Positions 25,233-33,788 of a stretch of 64,000 nucleotides of DNA are shown here, one piece after another. The stretch is taken from positions 1 through 64,000 of the forward strand of contig NZ_JBHUIB010000001.1 of NCBI RefSeq assembly GCF_042682785.1, in the 5' to 3' direction. The notes under the pieces were generated by a model, which was not told the origin of the DNA, did not search any database, and worked only from the letters and a program-made list of their open reading frames with translations. The DNA is from Thalassotalea_F euphylliae (GTDB taxonomy: Bacteria > Pseudomonadota > Gammaproteobacteria > Enterobacterales > Alteromonadaceae). Both the position numbers and the translations under genes were made by a program. How positions within the stretch are numbered: the first letter of the stretch is position 1; the number at the start of each line of letters is the position of its first letter.

Positions 25233-25265
25233 AAAAAAAAAGCCGCTCTTTAGAGCGGCTTTTTC
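25233..25265 (-). terminator. intrinsic terminator after pit
   Basis: GCCGCTCT-tt-AGAGCGGC with A-rich and T-rich flanks. On the minus strand it follows the pit stop at 25280 and separates it from oxyR. Confidence 0.85.
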
Positions 25266-25279
25266 AAAGACTAGATAAA

Positions 25280-26545
25280 CTAGGCAAGCGATGCTGACAA
25301 TATCCAGAAGAAGATAATTGAAAGACCCGCCCCTACAGGTAGTGTAATTACCCAAGACACAACAATATTACGTACAACACCTAAATTAATCGCTGCAATA
25401 CCACGTGCCATACCAACACCTAATACCGCACCTACCAAAGTTTGTGTCGTCGAGATAGGTAAACCAGTACCTGATGCAATAACTACCGTACACGCTGCTG
25501 CTAATTCCGCAGCGAAACCACGGCTTGGTGTAAGGTGTGTAATACCTTTACCAATCGTTGCAATTACGCGATGACCAAAAATAGCAAGACCAGCAACAAT
25601 ACCTAAGCCACCTAGAGGAAGAATCCACCACTCTAGTGCTGCTTTCTTAACGATTTGACCTTCGTTACCTACAATACTTACTACCGCAGCTAGTGGGCCA
25701 ATTGCATTGGCAACATCATTAGAGCCGTGTGCGAATGCCATACAACAAGCTGTCACAACCATTAATACCGCAAACACTTTCTCTACGTTAACGAACTGAC
25801 GAGACTTCTCTGCTGTGTCATCAAACTTAAGGCGCGCAATAAATACCTTACCGATAATAGCAACTAGCAAGGCAACAGCCACTGCATATAAGTAACCCTC
25901 AACAGCACCAATCTCTAAACCGATATGCTTAAGACCTTTTTTGATTGTTACTAGCGATAGTACAAAGCCAGCTAGGAACATATACAAAGGTACCCAACGC
26001 TTTGCTTGCTTCAGTGGATTGTCAGTATCGAAGATAAGTTTTTGTGCACTGTTGAAAATAATAAAAGCTATTACACCTGATAGAAGTGGCGTCACAATCC
26101 AGCTACCAACAATGCCACCTACTTTACCCCAAGCGACAGTATCAACACTTACACCAATCGCAGCGAAACCAATAATCGCACCAACGATAGAGTGAGTAGT
26201 AGAAACAGGCCAGCCAAGTGCCGACGCAATTAAAAGCCAAGTGGCAGCGGCTAGCAGCGCTGAAATCATACCGTATACCAGTAGGTGTGGTATGTCAGTG
26301 AAATAGCCTGGATCAATAATGCCTTTTCGAATAGTAGACGTTACTTCACCACCTGCTAAATAGGCACCGGCAAATTCAAAAATCATCGCGATGATAATCG
26401 CTTGCTTAATGGTTAGTGCTTTTGAACCTACCGACGTACCCATAGCATTTGCTACGTCGTTCGCACCGATACCCCAGGCCATGAAAAAACCAACAACTGC
26501 GGCAATCATGACCAACATTGGGCCGTGAGATATTAAAATTTCCAT
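25280..26545 (-). CDS. pit: PiT-family inorganic phosphate transporter
   Basis: A 421-aa low-affinity inner-membrane phosphate transporter with about ten transmembrane helices. The duplicated PiT signatures are clear: GANDVANAMGTSVGSKALT (about 27) and GSNDVANAIGPLAAVVSI (about 275), plus the STTHS and STTQT motifs. It follows a DUF47 gene by 12 bp, the standard pit-accessory pairing. No Pho-box repeat is seen upstream of the pair, consistent with constitutive or differently controlled uptake beside the inducible Pst system. Confidence 0.92.
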   Translation of the reverse strand: MEILISHGPMLVMIAAVVGFFMAWGIGANDVANAMGTSVGSKALTIKQAIIIAMIFEFAGAYLAGGEVTSTIRKGIIDPGYFTDIPHLLVYGMISALLAAATWLLIASALGWPVSTTHSIVGAIIGFAAIGVSVDTVAWGKVGGIVGSWIVTPLLSGVIAFIIFNSAQKLIFDTDNPLKQAKRWVPLYMFLAGFVLSLVTIKKGLKHIGLEIGAVEGYLYAVAVALLVAIIGKVFIARLKFDDTAEKSRQFVNVEKVFAVLMVVTACCMAFAHGSNDVANAIGPLAAVVSIVGNEGQIVKKAALEWWILPLGGLGIVAGLAIFGHRVIATIGKGITHLTPSRGFAAELAAACTVVIASGTGLPISTTQTLVGAVLGVGMARGIAAINLGVVRNIVVSWVITLPVGAGLSIIFFWILSASLA

Positions 26546-26557
26546 AGAAATTAAACC

Positions 26558-27238
26558 CTAGTTCTTCGCTAATAAAATTTCTAAACGTGCACCTACACGC
26601 TCAGCTAGGTCGGCCAAATCACCTACCCATTCAATAATTTGATAAAGGAACATCACTTCAACTGGGTTTAACTCGGCTTCCATTTTGCGTAAACCTGAAC
26701 GAAGATTAACTTGCATAGAATCAGTATCATCTTCGATTTCATCAAGTTGATGAATCATTTTTTCTACTAGATCAACTTCACGGCCACGGAAACCCGCTTC
26801 CAATAAGTCATCTAGCTCACAAATAGCATCGCCCGCCTTTTCAATTGCGTCCAAACAACGAGTTAAATATGCTTTAAAGTCGTCTTGAAGCAAGGCTGGG
26901 ATCTCAATTTCACGACCCAAGGAACGGCCAGCAATATCTTTTGCTTTATTTGCTATGCGATCTTGCTGCGTCAAAAGCTCCAATAAATCAGCACGCTCAA
27001 CAGGCATAAATAAACCGCCTGGTAACTCCAGTCTCAACTGACGCTTAAGGACATCTGCGTCTTTTTCTAACTGTGAAATTTCTTCGCGTAACTTTGTTGC
27101 CTTCTCCCAATCCTTCGCAATGACTGCGTCGAAAAAAGACGGTAGTTTGTTCGCACATTTACATACTATGCGTATGTGCTTTTCTAGTGGTTTGATAGGA
27201 GACTTTGCAAAGACCCCTAAAATTGAATTGTTCGGCAT
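26558..27238 (-). CDS. DUF47 / TIGR00153 PhoU-like Pit accessory protein
   Basis: A 226-aa all-helical protein of the DUF47 family, related to PhoU. Typical segments: NSILGVFAKSPIKPLEKHI at the N terminus and an acidic EIEDDTDSMQ motif near 170. Proteins of this type accompany Pit transporters and are thought to regulate them. It is first in the operon with pit. Assignment to family is firm; biochemical role is not settled. Confidence 0.88.
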   Translation of the reverse strand: MPNNSILGVFAKSPIKPLEKHIRIVCKCANKLPSFFDAVIAKDWEKATKLREEISQLEKDADVLKRQLRLELPGGLFMPVERADLLELLTQQDRIANKAKDIAGRSLGREIEIPALLQDDFKAYLTRCLDAIEKAGDAICELDDLLEAGFRGREVDLVEKMIHQLDEIEDDTDSMQVNLRSGLRKMEAELNPVEVMFLYQIIEWVGDLADLAERVGARLEILLAKN

Positions 27239-27353
27239 ATATATTTTCCGGAGACAAATCTACTGGTTTGTTTTTCGACGCGGATTCTAGCCGAATAAAT
27301 GGTATTTGCAACAAATTGTCGACGAACAACATCAAATACATCAAAAAACTGTT

Positions 27354-27386
27354 AAAAAAAAAGCACATATAAAATGTGCTTTTTTC
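27354..27386 (-). terminator. intrinsic terminator after phoU
   Basis: AAAAAGCACAT-tttat-ATGTGCTTTTT on the minus strand, about 40 bp after the phoU stop. It closes the pstCAB-phoU operon before the DUF47-pit unit. Confidence 0.82.
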
Positions 27387-27425
27387 GAAGTCTAGCTCAA
27401 TTTGTCGCCAAATGTTACCTAAATA

Positions 27426-28127
27426 TTACAGGTTTTGCATATCTTCTGGGCTAGTGTGACGTACAACTTTACCTTTCACAAAGTACATGATGTATTCACA
27501 GATGTTTTGACAACGATCACCGATACGCTCAAGTGCTCGTGCAGACCAAATGACACTCATGATTTGTGGGATAGAGCGTGGGTCTTCCATCATGTAAGTC
27601 ATTAACTGACGCATTAAACCTTCATATTCGCGGTCAATTTTGTCATCGCCTTGGTGCACTTTAAGCGCCGCATCAAAATCCATGCGGGTAAATGCGTCAA
27701 GCGTCGCTTGCAGCATTTGCAGTACACTGCGACCCAAGTTTTCAAGGCTTACAAGCAAATCTCGCTGCTCTTTAGAAAAGCTCTCTTGTGCAACTTTTGC
27801 AATTTTTTCTGCCTCGTCACCAATACGCTCAAGGTCTGTAATGGTTTTGATGATTGCCATGATCAAACGCAAATCACCTGCAGCAGGTTGACGCTTAGCA
27901 ATAATGCGAGAACATTCTTCATCAATGTTCACTTCCAAATTGTTAATTTGGTAATCATTTTTAAGTACGTTGTCAGCAAGCTTTTCATCACCGTCGATCA
28001 TTGCGGCAATAGCGTCTTTTAGTTGCTTTTCAACCAAGCCTCCCATGCTCATGACATGGTTAATAACACGCTCTAAATCTTCGTTAAATTGGCCAGAAAT
28101 ATGACGGCCTACATTTAAATTATCCAT
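27426..28127 (-). CDS. phoU: phosphate-signalling protein PhoU
   Basis: A 233-aa cytosolic protein with two three-helix PhoU domains (about 18-105 and 120-210) and metal-binding acidic motifs such as ERIGDEAEKIAK and ERIGDRCQNICEY. PhoU links the Pst transporter to PhoR and keeps the Pho regulon off when phosphate is ample. It is last in pstC-pstA-pstB-phoU, 46 bp after pstB. Confidence 0.96.
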   Translation of the reverse strand: MDNLNVGRHISGQFNEDLERVINHVMSMGGLVEKQLKDAIAAMIDGDEKLADNVLKNDYQINNLEVNIDEECSRIIAKRQPAAGDLRLIMAIIKTITDLERIGDEAEKIAKVAQESFSKEQRDLLVSLENLGRSVLQMLQATLDAFTRMDFDAALKVHQGDDKIDREYEGLMRQLMTYMMEDPRSIPQIMSVIWSARALERIGDRCQNICEYIMYFVKGKVVRHTSPEDMQNL

Positions 28128-28173
28128 AAGTATCTCTTTTCAATGCCTTATTTAAAGTATAGCCAAGCTACCA

Positions 28174-28998
28174 TTAACCGTAACGGCCAGTAATGTAGTC
28201 TTCCGTTTGCTTCTTAGCTGGCGTTGTAAACAACGTATTTGTATCGCTGTATTCAATTAGGTCGCCCATGTACATGAATGCAGTTTGGTCAGAAACACGC
28301 GCTGCTTGCTGCATGTTGTGTGTCACTATCACAACGGTAAACTGTTTTTTCAGATCGTTAATTAACTCTTCAATAGTTAATGTCGAAATAGGGTCAAGTG
28401 CTGAAGTTGGTTCATCAAGCAGCAATACTTCTGGCTCAATGGCAATGGCACGAGCAATAACAAGACGTTGTTGCTGACCACCTGAAAGGCCTAAAGCGCT
28501 CTCATGTAAGCGATCTTTTACTTCGTCCCATAAAGCTGCAGCTTTAAGTGAACGCTCAACAGCCTCATCCAATACTCGACGATTATTTTCGCCAGTGATA
28601 CGAAGGCCGTAGATAACGTTCTCATATATGCTTTTCGGGAACGGGTTAGGACGTTGGAAAACCATACCTACTTTGCGGCGAAGCGCAGCAACATCTACGT
28701 GCTTTGCGTAAATGTTCTCACCATGAAGGTCAATACCACCCTCAATGCGGCATATATCAACAAGGTCGTTCATGCGGTTAATACAACGAAGAAGCGTTGA
28801 CTTACCACAACCTGATGGACCGATAAACGCTGTTACCTGCCCCTTAGGAATCTTCATCGAAATGTTATTTAGTGCCTGCTTTTCACCGTAGTATAAATTC
28901 AGGTCTTTGATTTCAAGTGCCGTTTGCTCTGGCGTTAAGTTAGCCAAGTCTAATGGTGCTGGTACATCACTTAGTGTTTTAGGGCTTACAGTAATCAT
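28174..28998 (-). CDS. pstB: phosphate ABC transporter ATPase PstB
   Basis: A 274-aa ATPase energising high-affinity phosphate import. Walker A is GPSGCGKST (60-68), the ABC signature is LSGGQQQRL (about 178), Walker B is LLLDEPTSALD (about 200), and the switch His is in VTHNMQQAAR. The N-terminal 25 residues are a short extension relative to E. coli PstB. It lies 63 bp after pstA, with a strong palindrome in the gap (29022-29043) that could set the transporter subunit ratio. Confidence 0.96.
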   Translation of the reverse strand: MITVSPKTLSDVPAPLDLANLTPEQTALEIKDLNLYYGEKQALNNISMKIPKGQVTAFIGPSGCGKSTLLRCINRMNDLVDICRIEGGIDLHGENIYAKHVDVAALRRKVGMVFQRPNPFPKSIYENVIYGLRITGENNRRVLDEAVERSLKAAALWDEVKDRLHESALGLSGGQQQRLVIARAIAIEPEVLLLDEPTSALDPISTLTIEELINDLKKQFTVVIVTHNMQQAARVSDQTAFMYMGDLIEYSDTNTLFTTPAKKQTEDYITGRYG

Positions 28999-29021
28999 AA
29001 ATAACTCTTTAATTTTTCAGG

Positions 29022-29043
29022 GGATGCAGCCTTGGCTGCATCC
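29022..29043 (-). other. intercistronic palindrome between pstA and pstB
   Basis: GGATGCAGCC-tt-GGCTGCATCC, a perfect 10-bp dyad in the 63-bp pstA-pstB gap. On the mRNA strand it is followed by CCTGAAAAATT, not a U-run, so it is not a standard terminator. Confidence 0.55.
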
Positions 29044-29061
29044 GATAAATCTTTAATGTAA

Positions 29062-30699
29062 TTAGTGCTCTAGCGCGCGGTATTTTTCACGTAACTTGTT
29101 ACGGATATTTACCGCCGTCATGTTCAGCGACACGATGATAGTCACAAGTAGTAATGCCGTTGCATATACTAATGGACGCGCCGCTTCTACGTTCGGGCTT
29201 TGGAAGCCAACATCGTAGATGTGGAAACCTAAGTGCATGAACTTACGGTCTAAGTGTAAGAACGGGAAGTTTCCATCGAGCGGTAACGTTGGTGCCATTT
29301 TTACAACACCAACCAGCATTAGCGGTGCTACCTCACCTGCAGCACGCGCAATCGCAAGAATAATACCTGTCATAATAGCAGGGCTTGCGATAGGCAGAAT
29401 GATTCTCCACAAGGTTTCTGCTTTTGTTGCGCCAAGCGCCAAACTGCCGTGACGCATAGCCGCTGGAATACGTGCTAAACCTTCTTCCGTTGAAACAATA
29501 ACAACGGGTAGCGTTAGGATAGCAAGTGTTAATGCTGACCATAGTACGCCTGGCGTACCAAAGGTTGGGCTAGGCAGTGTTTCAGGGTAGAACAATTGGT
29601 CTAAGTTACCACCTACCATGTAGACGAAGAAACCTAAGCCAAATACACCGTATACAATAGATGGAACACCCGCTAGGTTGATTACCGCAATTCGAATTAA
29701 CTTAGTGAAGGCATTTTTGCCTGCATACTCATGCAAGTAAATCGCTGCAATAACACCAAACGGCGCTACAATCACGGTCATTAACAGTACCATTAGTACT
29801 GTACCGAAAATCGCTGGGAATACACCACCTTCAGTGTTCGCTTCACGTGGCTCATCAAAAATAAAGCCCACGATTTGGTCAAGGAACACGCCGACTTTAC
29901 CAAAAAAGCCTAGTCGGTTGTTAAACGTAATTTTAATGATTTGCTCAAAGTTAATGGTAACTTTCTCACCGCCCATTGAGCGCATGATAATTTGGTCGCG
30001 CGAAACTTTGGCACGCAATGCCATTAAATCTTTCTCTAATACTTCGTATTCTTCACGCAATGCATTGGCGTCAGCATCAAGCTCTGCTTTGACTTCTGCC
30101 GTTAGTGTACCTTCTAGTACGTGCTTACGCTCTTTAAGGCGAATACGCTCTAGGTTGTAGTTGATAGCGCCAATGTCTACTTTTTGCAGCTCAGAGATTT
30201 CATCTTGGAAATCGTTAACGCGATCAAGCAATTCATCTAGTTTAGATACATCAACGTTTTGTCCATCTAAAACAACACTGTCAACGTAGCCATAGAAGTT
30301 ACCACCACTGCGACGTTCAACAATAGCAATGCCTTCTGGTTGGCTTTGTGAGGTGATTTGAGGGCCTAAAATCCATCTAAAATCTAAACTTACTAGTTCA
30401 CGGTTACCTGTTTTTATTAAGTAACGCTCAACCGTATCTTGGCCTTCAGGTAGCTTAAGCTCCAGATGCGCAAGCTGTGATACAGGTGTTCGAACGCGAT
30501 CATAAATTTCACCAATAACCGTTGACGAGTTACCTTTTTCATCAATCATTTCGAATTGATGTACTTGCGACGGCCAGAAATATGACAAACCGTTTGACGC
30601 AATCAACCATAATAGGCCAATTACTGAAATTAAGCTCAAGCTAACGCCGCCGGCAGAAAGCCATACCCAAGGGGAGCCTGTTTTAAACCAATCTTTCAT
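29062..30699 (-). CDS. pstA: phosphate ABC transporter permease PstA (long form)
   Basis: A 545-aa inner-membrane permease. The C-terminal half (about 290-540) is the standard PstA domain with its helices and the loop GALALGATKAETLWRIILPIA-type EAA motif (coupling to PstB). The N-terminal half is extra: one transmembrane helix (about 14-34), then a periplasmic region (about 37-275) with a coiled-coil segment (about 155-235). E. coli PstA is only about 296 residues. Such long forms occur in other marine gammaproteobacteria. It follows pstC by 16 bp. Confidence 0.93.
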   Translation of the reverse strand: MKDWFKTGSPWVWLSAGGVSLSLISVIGLLWLIASNGLSYFWPSQVHQFEMIDEKGNSSTVIGEIYDRVRTPVSQLAHLELKLPEGQDTVERYLIKTGNRELVSLDFRWILGPQITSQSQPEGIAIVERRSGGNFYGYVDSVVLDGQNVDVSKLDELLDRVNDFQDEISELQKVDIGAINYNLERIRLKERKHVLEGTLTAEVKAELDADANALREEYEVLEKDLMALRAKVSRDQIIMRSMGGEKVTINFEQIIKITFNNRLGFFGKVGVFLDQIVGFIFDEPREANTEGGVFPAIFGTVLMVLLMTVIVAPFGVIAAIYLHEYAGKNAFTKLIRIAVINLAGVPSIVYGVFGLGFFVYMVGGNLDQLFYPETLPSPTFGTPGVLWSALTLAILTLPVVIVSTEEGLARIPAAMRHGSLALGATKAETLWRIILPIASPAIMTGIILAIARAAGEVAPLMLVGVVKMAPTLPLDGNFPFLHLDRKFMHLGFHIYDVGFQSPNVEAARPLVYATALLLVTIIVSLNMTAVNIRNKLREKYRALEH

Positions 30700-30715
30700 T
30701 TAATCAATCCTTCCC

Positions 30716-32941
30716 TTACAACGAGCTGTATTTTTCTCTTAGACGTTGACGAACAAATTCAGCCAGCGTATTGAAGACGAAAGTAAATACGAATAGAACG
30801 AATGCAGCCAAGAATAGGATACGGTAGTGCGAACTACCCACTTCTGATTCTGGCATTTCAACAGCGATGTTTGCTGACAATGTACGCATACCTTGGAAGA
30901 TACTCCAATCAAGGATTGGCGTATTACCGGTTGCCATCAATACAATCATGGTTTCACCTACGGCGCGGCCAAGACCCATCATAATGGCAGAGAATATACC
31001 TGGACTTGCCGTTAACAAGACCACTTTCACCAATGTTTGCCATTGTGTAGCACCCAGTGCCAATGACCCACTTGTCAGATGCTTAGGTACAGAGAAGATT
31101 GCATCTTCTGCCATTGAGAAAATAGTTGGTACTACTGCAAAACCCATCGCAATACCCACGACTAGCGCGTTACGTTGGTCAAAAGAAATACCTAAATCGT
31201 TCGTAATGAATTTACGAATATCACCACCGAAGAATGCTGCTTCCATCACAGGTGATAGAGCGAATGATAACAAGCCAGCCAAGATTAAAATTGGGATCAG
31301 AATAATCGGCGCCCACTCTTCAGGTAGGATAGCTTTATATTTCTTCGGTAAATGGTACCAAGTAAAGGCGGTTAAGATGGTTGCCACCGGCAACATAATC
31401 AATAACAAGACAATCGCTGGCAAATAATCTTCAATTAATGGTGCCAACCAAAGACCCGCTAAGAAACCTAGAATTACCGTTGGTAACGCTTCCATTAGCT
31501 CAATGGTAGGTTTTACTTTTTTACGTAGAGCTGGGGGCATAAAGTAAGCGGTGTAAATCGCTGCACTTAATGCTAGCGGCACAGCAAATAGCATTGCGTA
31601 TGCAGCCGCTTTCATCGTACCGAATGAAATAGGTACTAATGAGAATTTAGATTCGAAATCGTCAGTACCACCAGTAGATTGCCAAATGTAGTCGGGCTCA
31701 GGATAACCTTCATACCAAACTTCCTGCCATAACGCTTTCCACGTTACTTCTGGATGTTGGTTATCAACTTTCAGTAAAGCGATGGTGTTATCTTCGATGA
31801 ACATAATAGCATCAGCACGCGGTGCGATAACTAATGCCTTAGGTGCCGCTTTAGCAATCGTACCATGCCACAAATCTGCATATGATGTTGTGTAGAACAT
31901 GCCCATATCACCTGAAGGTGTCATGGTGTAGAAGCTCTTACGGAACATTTCGGTATAAATAGCTATTACAGGCTCAGTTTCTGACGCAGTAAATGTGCGA
32001 ATTTCTTGGAACTGACGGCCGTTTTTACCCGCAACTTCAAACCATTGGCTTACTTGGCCATTGCTCATACCAAATAATACGGAGCTGCCACCTGACAACA
32101 GTGACATGGTTGTAATGTCAGTACCTTGCTCAACCACGTTAGTCAGCTCAGCTTTCAACTCTACCGACCAGTCATCGTCCATGTCGTACACATAAACATG
32201 GTTGCCAGAACGTACAAAAGCCATCATTAAATCTGGCGTGATTAAGATGTCGTCAACGCTTGGACCAAAAAACTCGATTTCTTGGTATACCGGCTCAAAT
32301 GCTGGGTCGTAGTTGAAGTCATCATCAGCAACGAACGTTGTCTTGATAAGACGCTTATCAGCCGTGTAAGCAACAAACATGGCTTTTTCTTCGTGCATGT
32401 TAAAGCCAATTTTGCTGATTTCACCTTCTTGTTCATCAACCGGCAGGTTTTCTTCACCTAGTGGGTAAACAATTGACGGTGTGATATCACGACTATCTTT
32501 CGGATAAATTGCCGTAAATTTTGTGCCAATGAGTTTTACTGCACCATCTGCATCAATGATAAGGTGGCGACCAGCGCCAGCGTCAATTGATTGCGCAATA
32601 TCAGTTTCAGCAACCTGATTTACAGAAATCACACTACCTTGGTCACGGAAATCACTTTCTGACATCTGGTAGAAGCTAAGATTACCGTCAGCGGTTAACT
32701 GATAAGCAACTTCCTTAAGCTCATCAAGACCTGTGGCAACGACATTGCTAGTTGATGTCACCTGAATTTCGCTCATCGGCTCAACACTAGCCGATTCGAA
32801 AATAGGTTTAATGACATAAAGCAAGTACAAGAAGATTAAGATCAACGTAAATAGCACCATGACACCTCCGAGGGAGATGAACCACTTGGCTAGCTTATTT
32901 TTCACCTGACGAATATCAGACGATTGAGACGCTATAGACAC
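30716..32941 (-). CDS. pstC: phosphate ABC transporter permease PstC (long form)
   Basis: A 741-aa permease, more than twice the length of E. coli PstC (319). An N-terminal helix (about 19-43) leads to a large periplasmic domain (about 48-425) with beta-rich, WD-like spacing. The transport domain follows (about 440-735), with the EAA-type coupling loop LTSGSLALGATQWQTLVKVV. It is first in pstC-pstA-pstB-phoU; a Pho box and -10 lie at 32987-33019. pstS is not here but at 47.2 kb. Confidence 0.93.
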   Translation of the reverse strand: MSIASQSSDIRQVKNKLAKWFISLGGVMVLFTLILIFLYLLYVIKPIFESASVEPMSEIQVTSTSNVVATGLDELKEVAYQLTADGNLSFYQMSESDFRDQGSVISVNQVAETDIAQSIDAGAGRHLIIDADGAVKLIGTKFTAIYPKDSRDITPSIVYPLGEENLPVDEQEGEISKIGFNMHEEKAMFVAYTADKRLIKTTFVADDDFNYDPAFEPVYQEIEFFGPSVDDILITPDLMMAFVRSGNHVYVYDMDDDWSVELKAELTNVVEQGTDITTMSLLSGGSSVLFGMSNGQVSQWFEVAGKNGRQFQEIRTFTASETEPVIAIYTEMFRKSFYTMTPSGDMGMFYTTSYADLWHGTIAKAAPKALVIAPRADAIMFIEDNTIALLKVDNQHPEVTWKALWQEVWYEGYPEPDYIWQSTGGTDDFESKFSLVPISFGTMKAAAYAMLFAVPLALSAAIYTAYFMPPALRKKVKPTIELMEALPTVILGFLAGLWLAPLIEDYLPAIVLLLIMLPVATILTAFTWYHLPKKYKAILPEEWAPIILIPILILAGLLSFALSPVMEAAFFGGDIRKFITNDLGISFDQRNALVVGIAMGFAVVPTIFSMAEDAIFSVPKHLTSGSLALGATQWQTLVKVVLLTASPGIFSAIMMGLGRAVGETMIVLMATGNTPILDWSIFQGMRTLSANIAVEMPESEVGSSHYRILFLAAFVLFVFTFVFNTLAEFVRQRLREKYSSL

Positions 32942-32986
32942 TCAATTTACCTACTAAATAAATGGGGGTTAAAAAGAATTGAGCGG

Positions 32987-33019
32987 ATTATATGATAGAA
33001 ATATTACAGTTATGTGACA
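32987..33019 (-). promoter_or_regulatory. Pho box and -10 of the pstCAB-phoU operon
   Basis: On the minus strand two half-sites TGTCACA (33013-33019) and TGTAATA (33002-33008) are spaced 11 bp apart. A 9-bp gap and -10 TATAAT (32987-32992) follow. This matches the PhoB arrangement, in which the box replaces the -35. Confidence 0.72.
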
Positions 33020-33071
33020 AAGAGGTTGTCATCAAAACGTCACAATTTTTGTACGGTAGATAAAATAAGGG

Positions 33072-33740
33072 CTAGAGCGATTCGCCTGATAACGGCAAAT
33101 GACCGGTTTTCACCCAAATTGTGCACCCTATTTCACTAAAAGGGCTGTGTTTACTGTAACTTGGGCTGCGTATCCAAGTGCCCGCGGGGTAGCTGCCGAA
33201 TTCGTCTTGAAATTCGCCAGATAACACGAATATTTCTTCGCCGCCTGCATGAACATGAGGCTTAAATACCGTACCCGGTTGCCATCTCACTAACGCGACA
33301 TGTTCAGTGCCTATGCTATATAAAGGTTTTACAGAAAGGCCATCGACGAGCCCAGGAAGCCATTCTACTGTGTTGGTGTCTAACGCTATTTGCCTATTAT
33401 CGTCTGTTTGGAATTGATTAAGCTTAACAAAAAGTTCACAGCCGTCGACACTAAACGGCGCATGGGTGGTACCTGCTGGATTCCTTAAATAAGTACCCGC
33501 AGGATAGTCACCATGCTCGTCACTAAATATGCCAGAAAGCACTAAGATTTCTTCGCCTCTGGGGTGTGGATGAGGGCTGAATTTGCTACCGGCTTGGTAC
33601 TTCACCACGCTAGTGACATGACCACTTTCAGCTGCTTCGCGCTCCAGTTTTTTACGCGCTACGCCAGATGACGGAGACTCCTCCCATGCCATGTCTTGGG
33701 TAGATATGACTACTTTTTCACTAAAATCTAAATTCAGCAC
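33072..33740 (-). CDS. double-cupin protein (ChrR-like)
   Basis: A 222-aa protein with two cupin barrels (about 30-105 and 140-215). Each has the metal motif in the form KFSPHPHPRGEEILVLSG and VFKPHVHAGGEEIFVLSG, followed by a G-Y-PAGT second motif. The pairing resembles the cupin half of ChrR anti-sigma factors, but no sigma factor adjoins it and no zinc-finger half is present. It lies 48 bp after the acyl-CoA ligase gene and may be cotranscribed. Confidence 0.8.
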   Translation of the reverse strand: MLNLDFSEKVVISTQDMAWEESPSSGVARKKLEREAAESGHVTSVVKYQAGSKFSPHPHPRGEEILVLSGIFSDEHGDYPAGTYLRNPAGTTHAPFSVDGCELFVKLNQFQTDDNRQIALDTNTVEWLPGLVDGLSVKPLYSIGTEHVALVRWQPGTVFKPHVHAGGEEIFVLSGEFQDEFGSYPAGTWIRSPSYSKHSPFSEIGCTIWVKTGHLPLSGESL

Positions 33741-33788
33741 ACCGCCACCTGATTTATATTTCTGTTTGGCATTAAACGACTAACGTTA

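Noticed and set aside
30867..31427. 186-codon plus-strand ORF inside pstC
   Set aside because: Antisense to the conserved permease domain; no start signal and low-complexity residue use.
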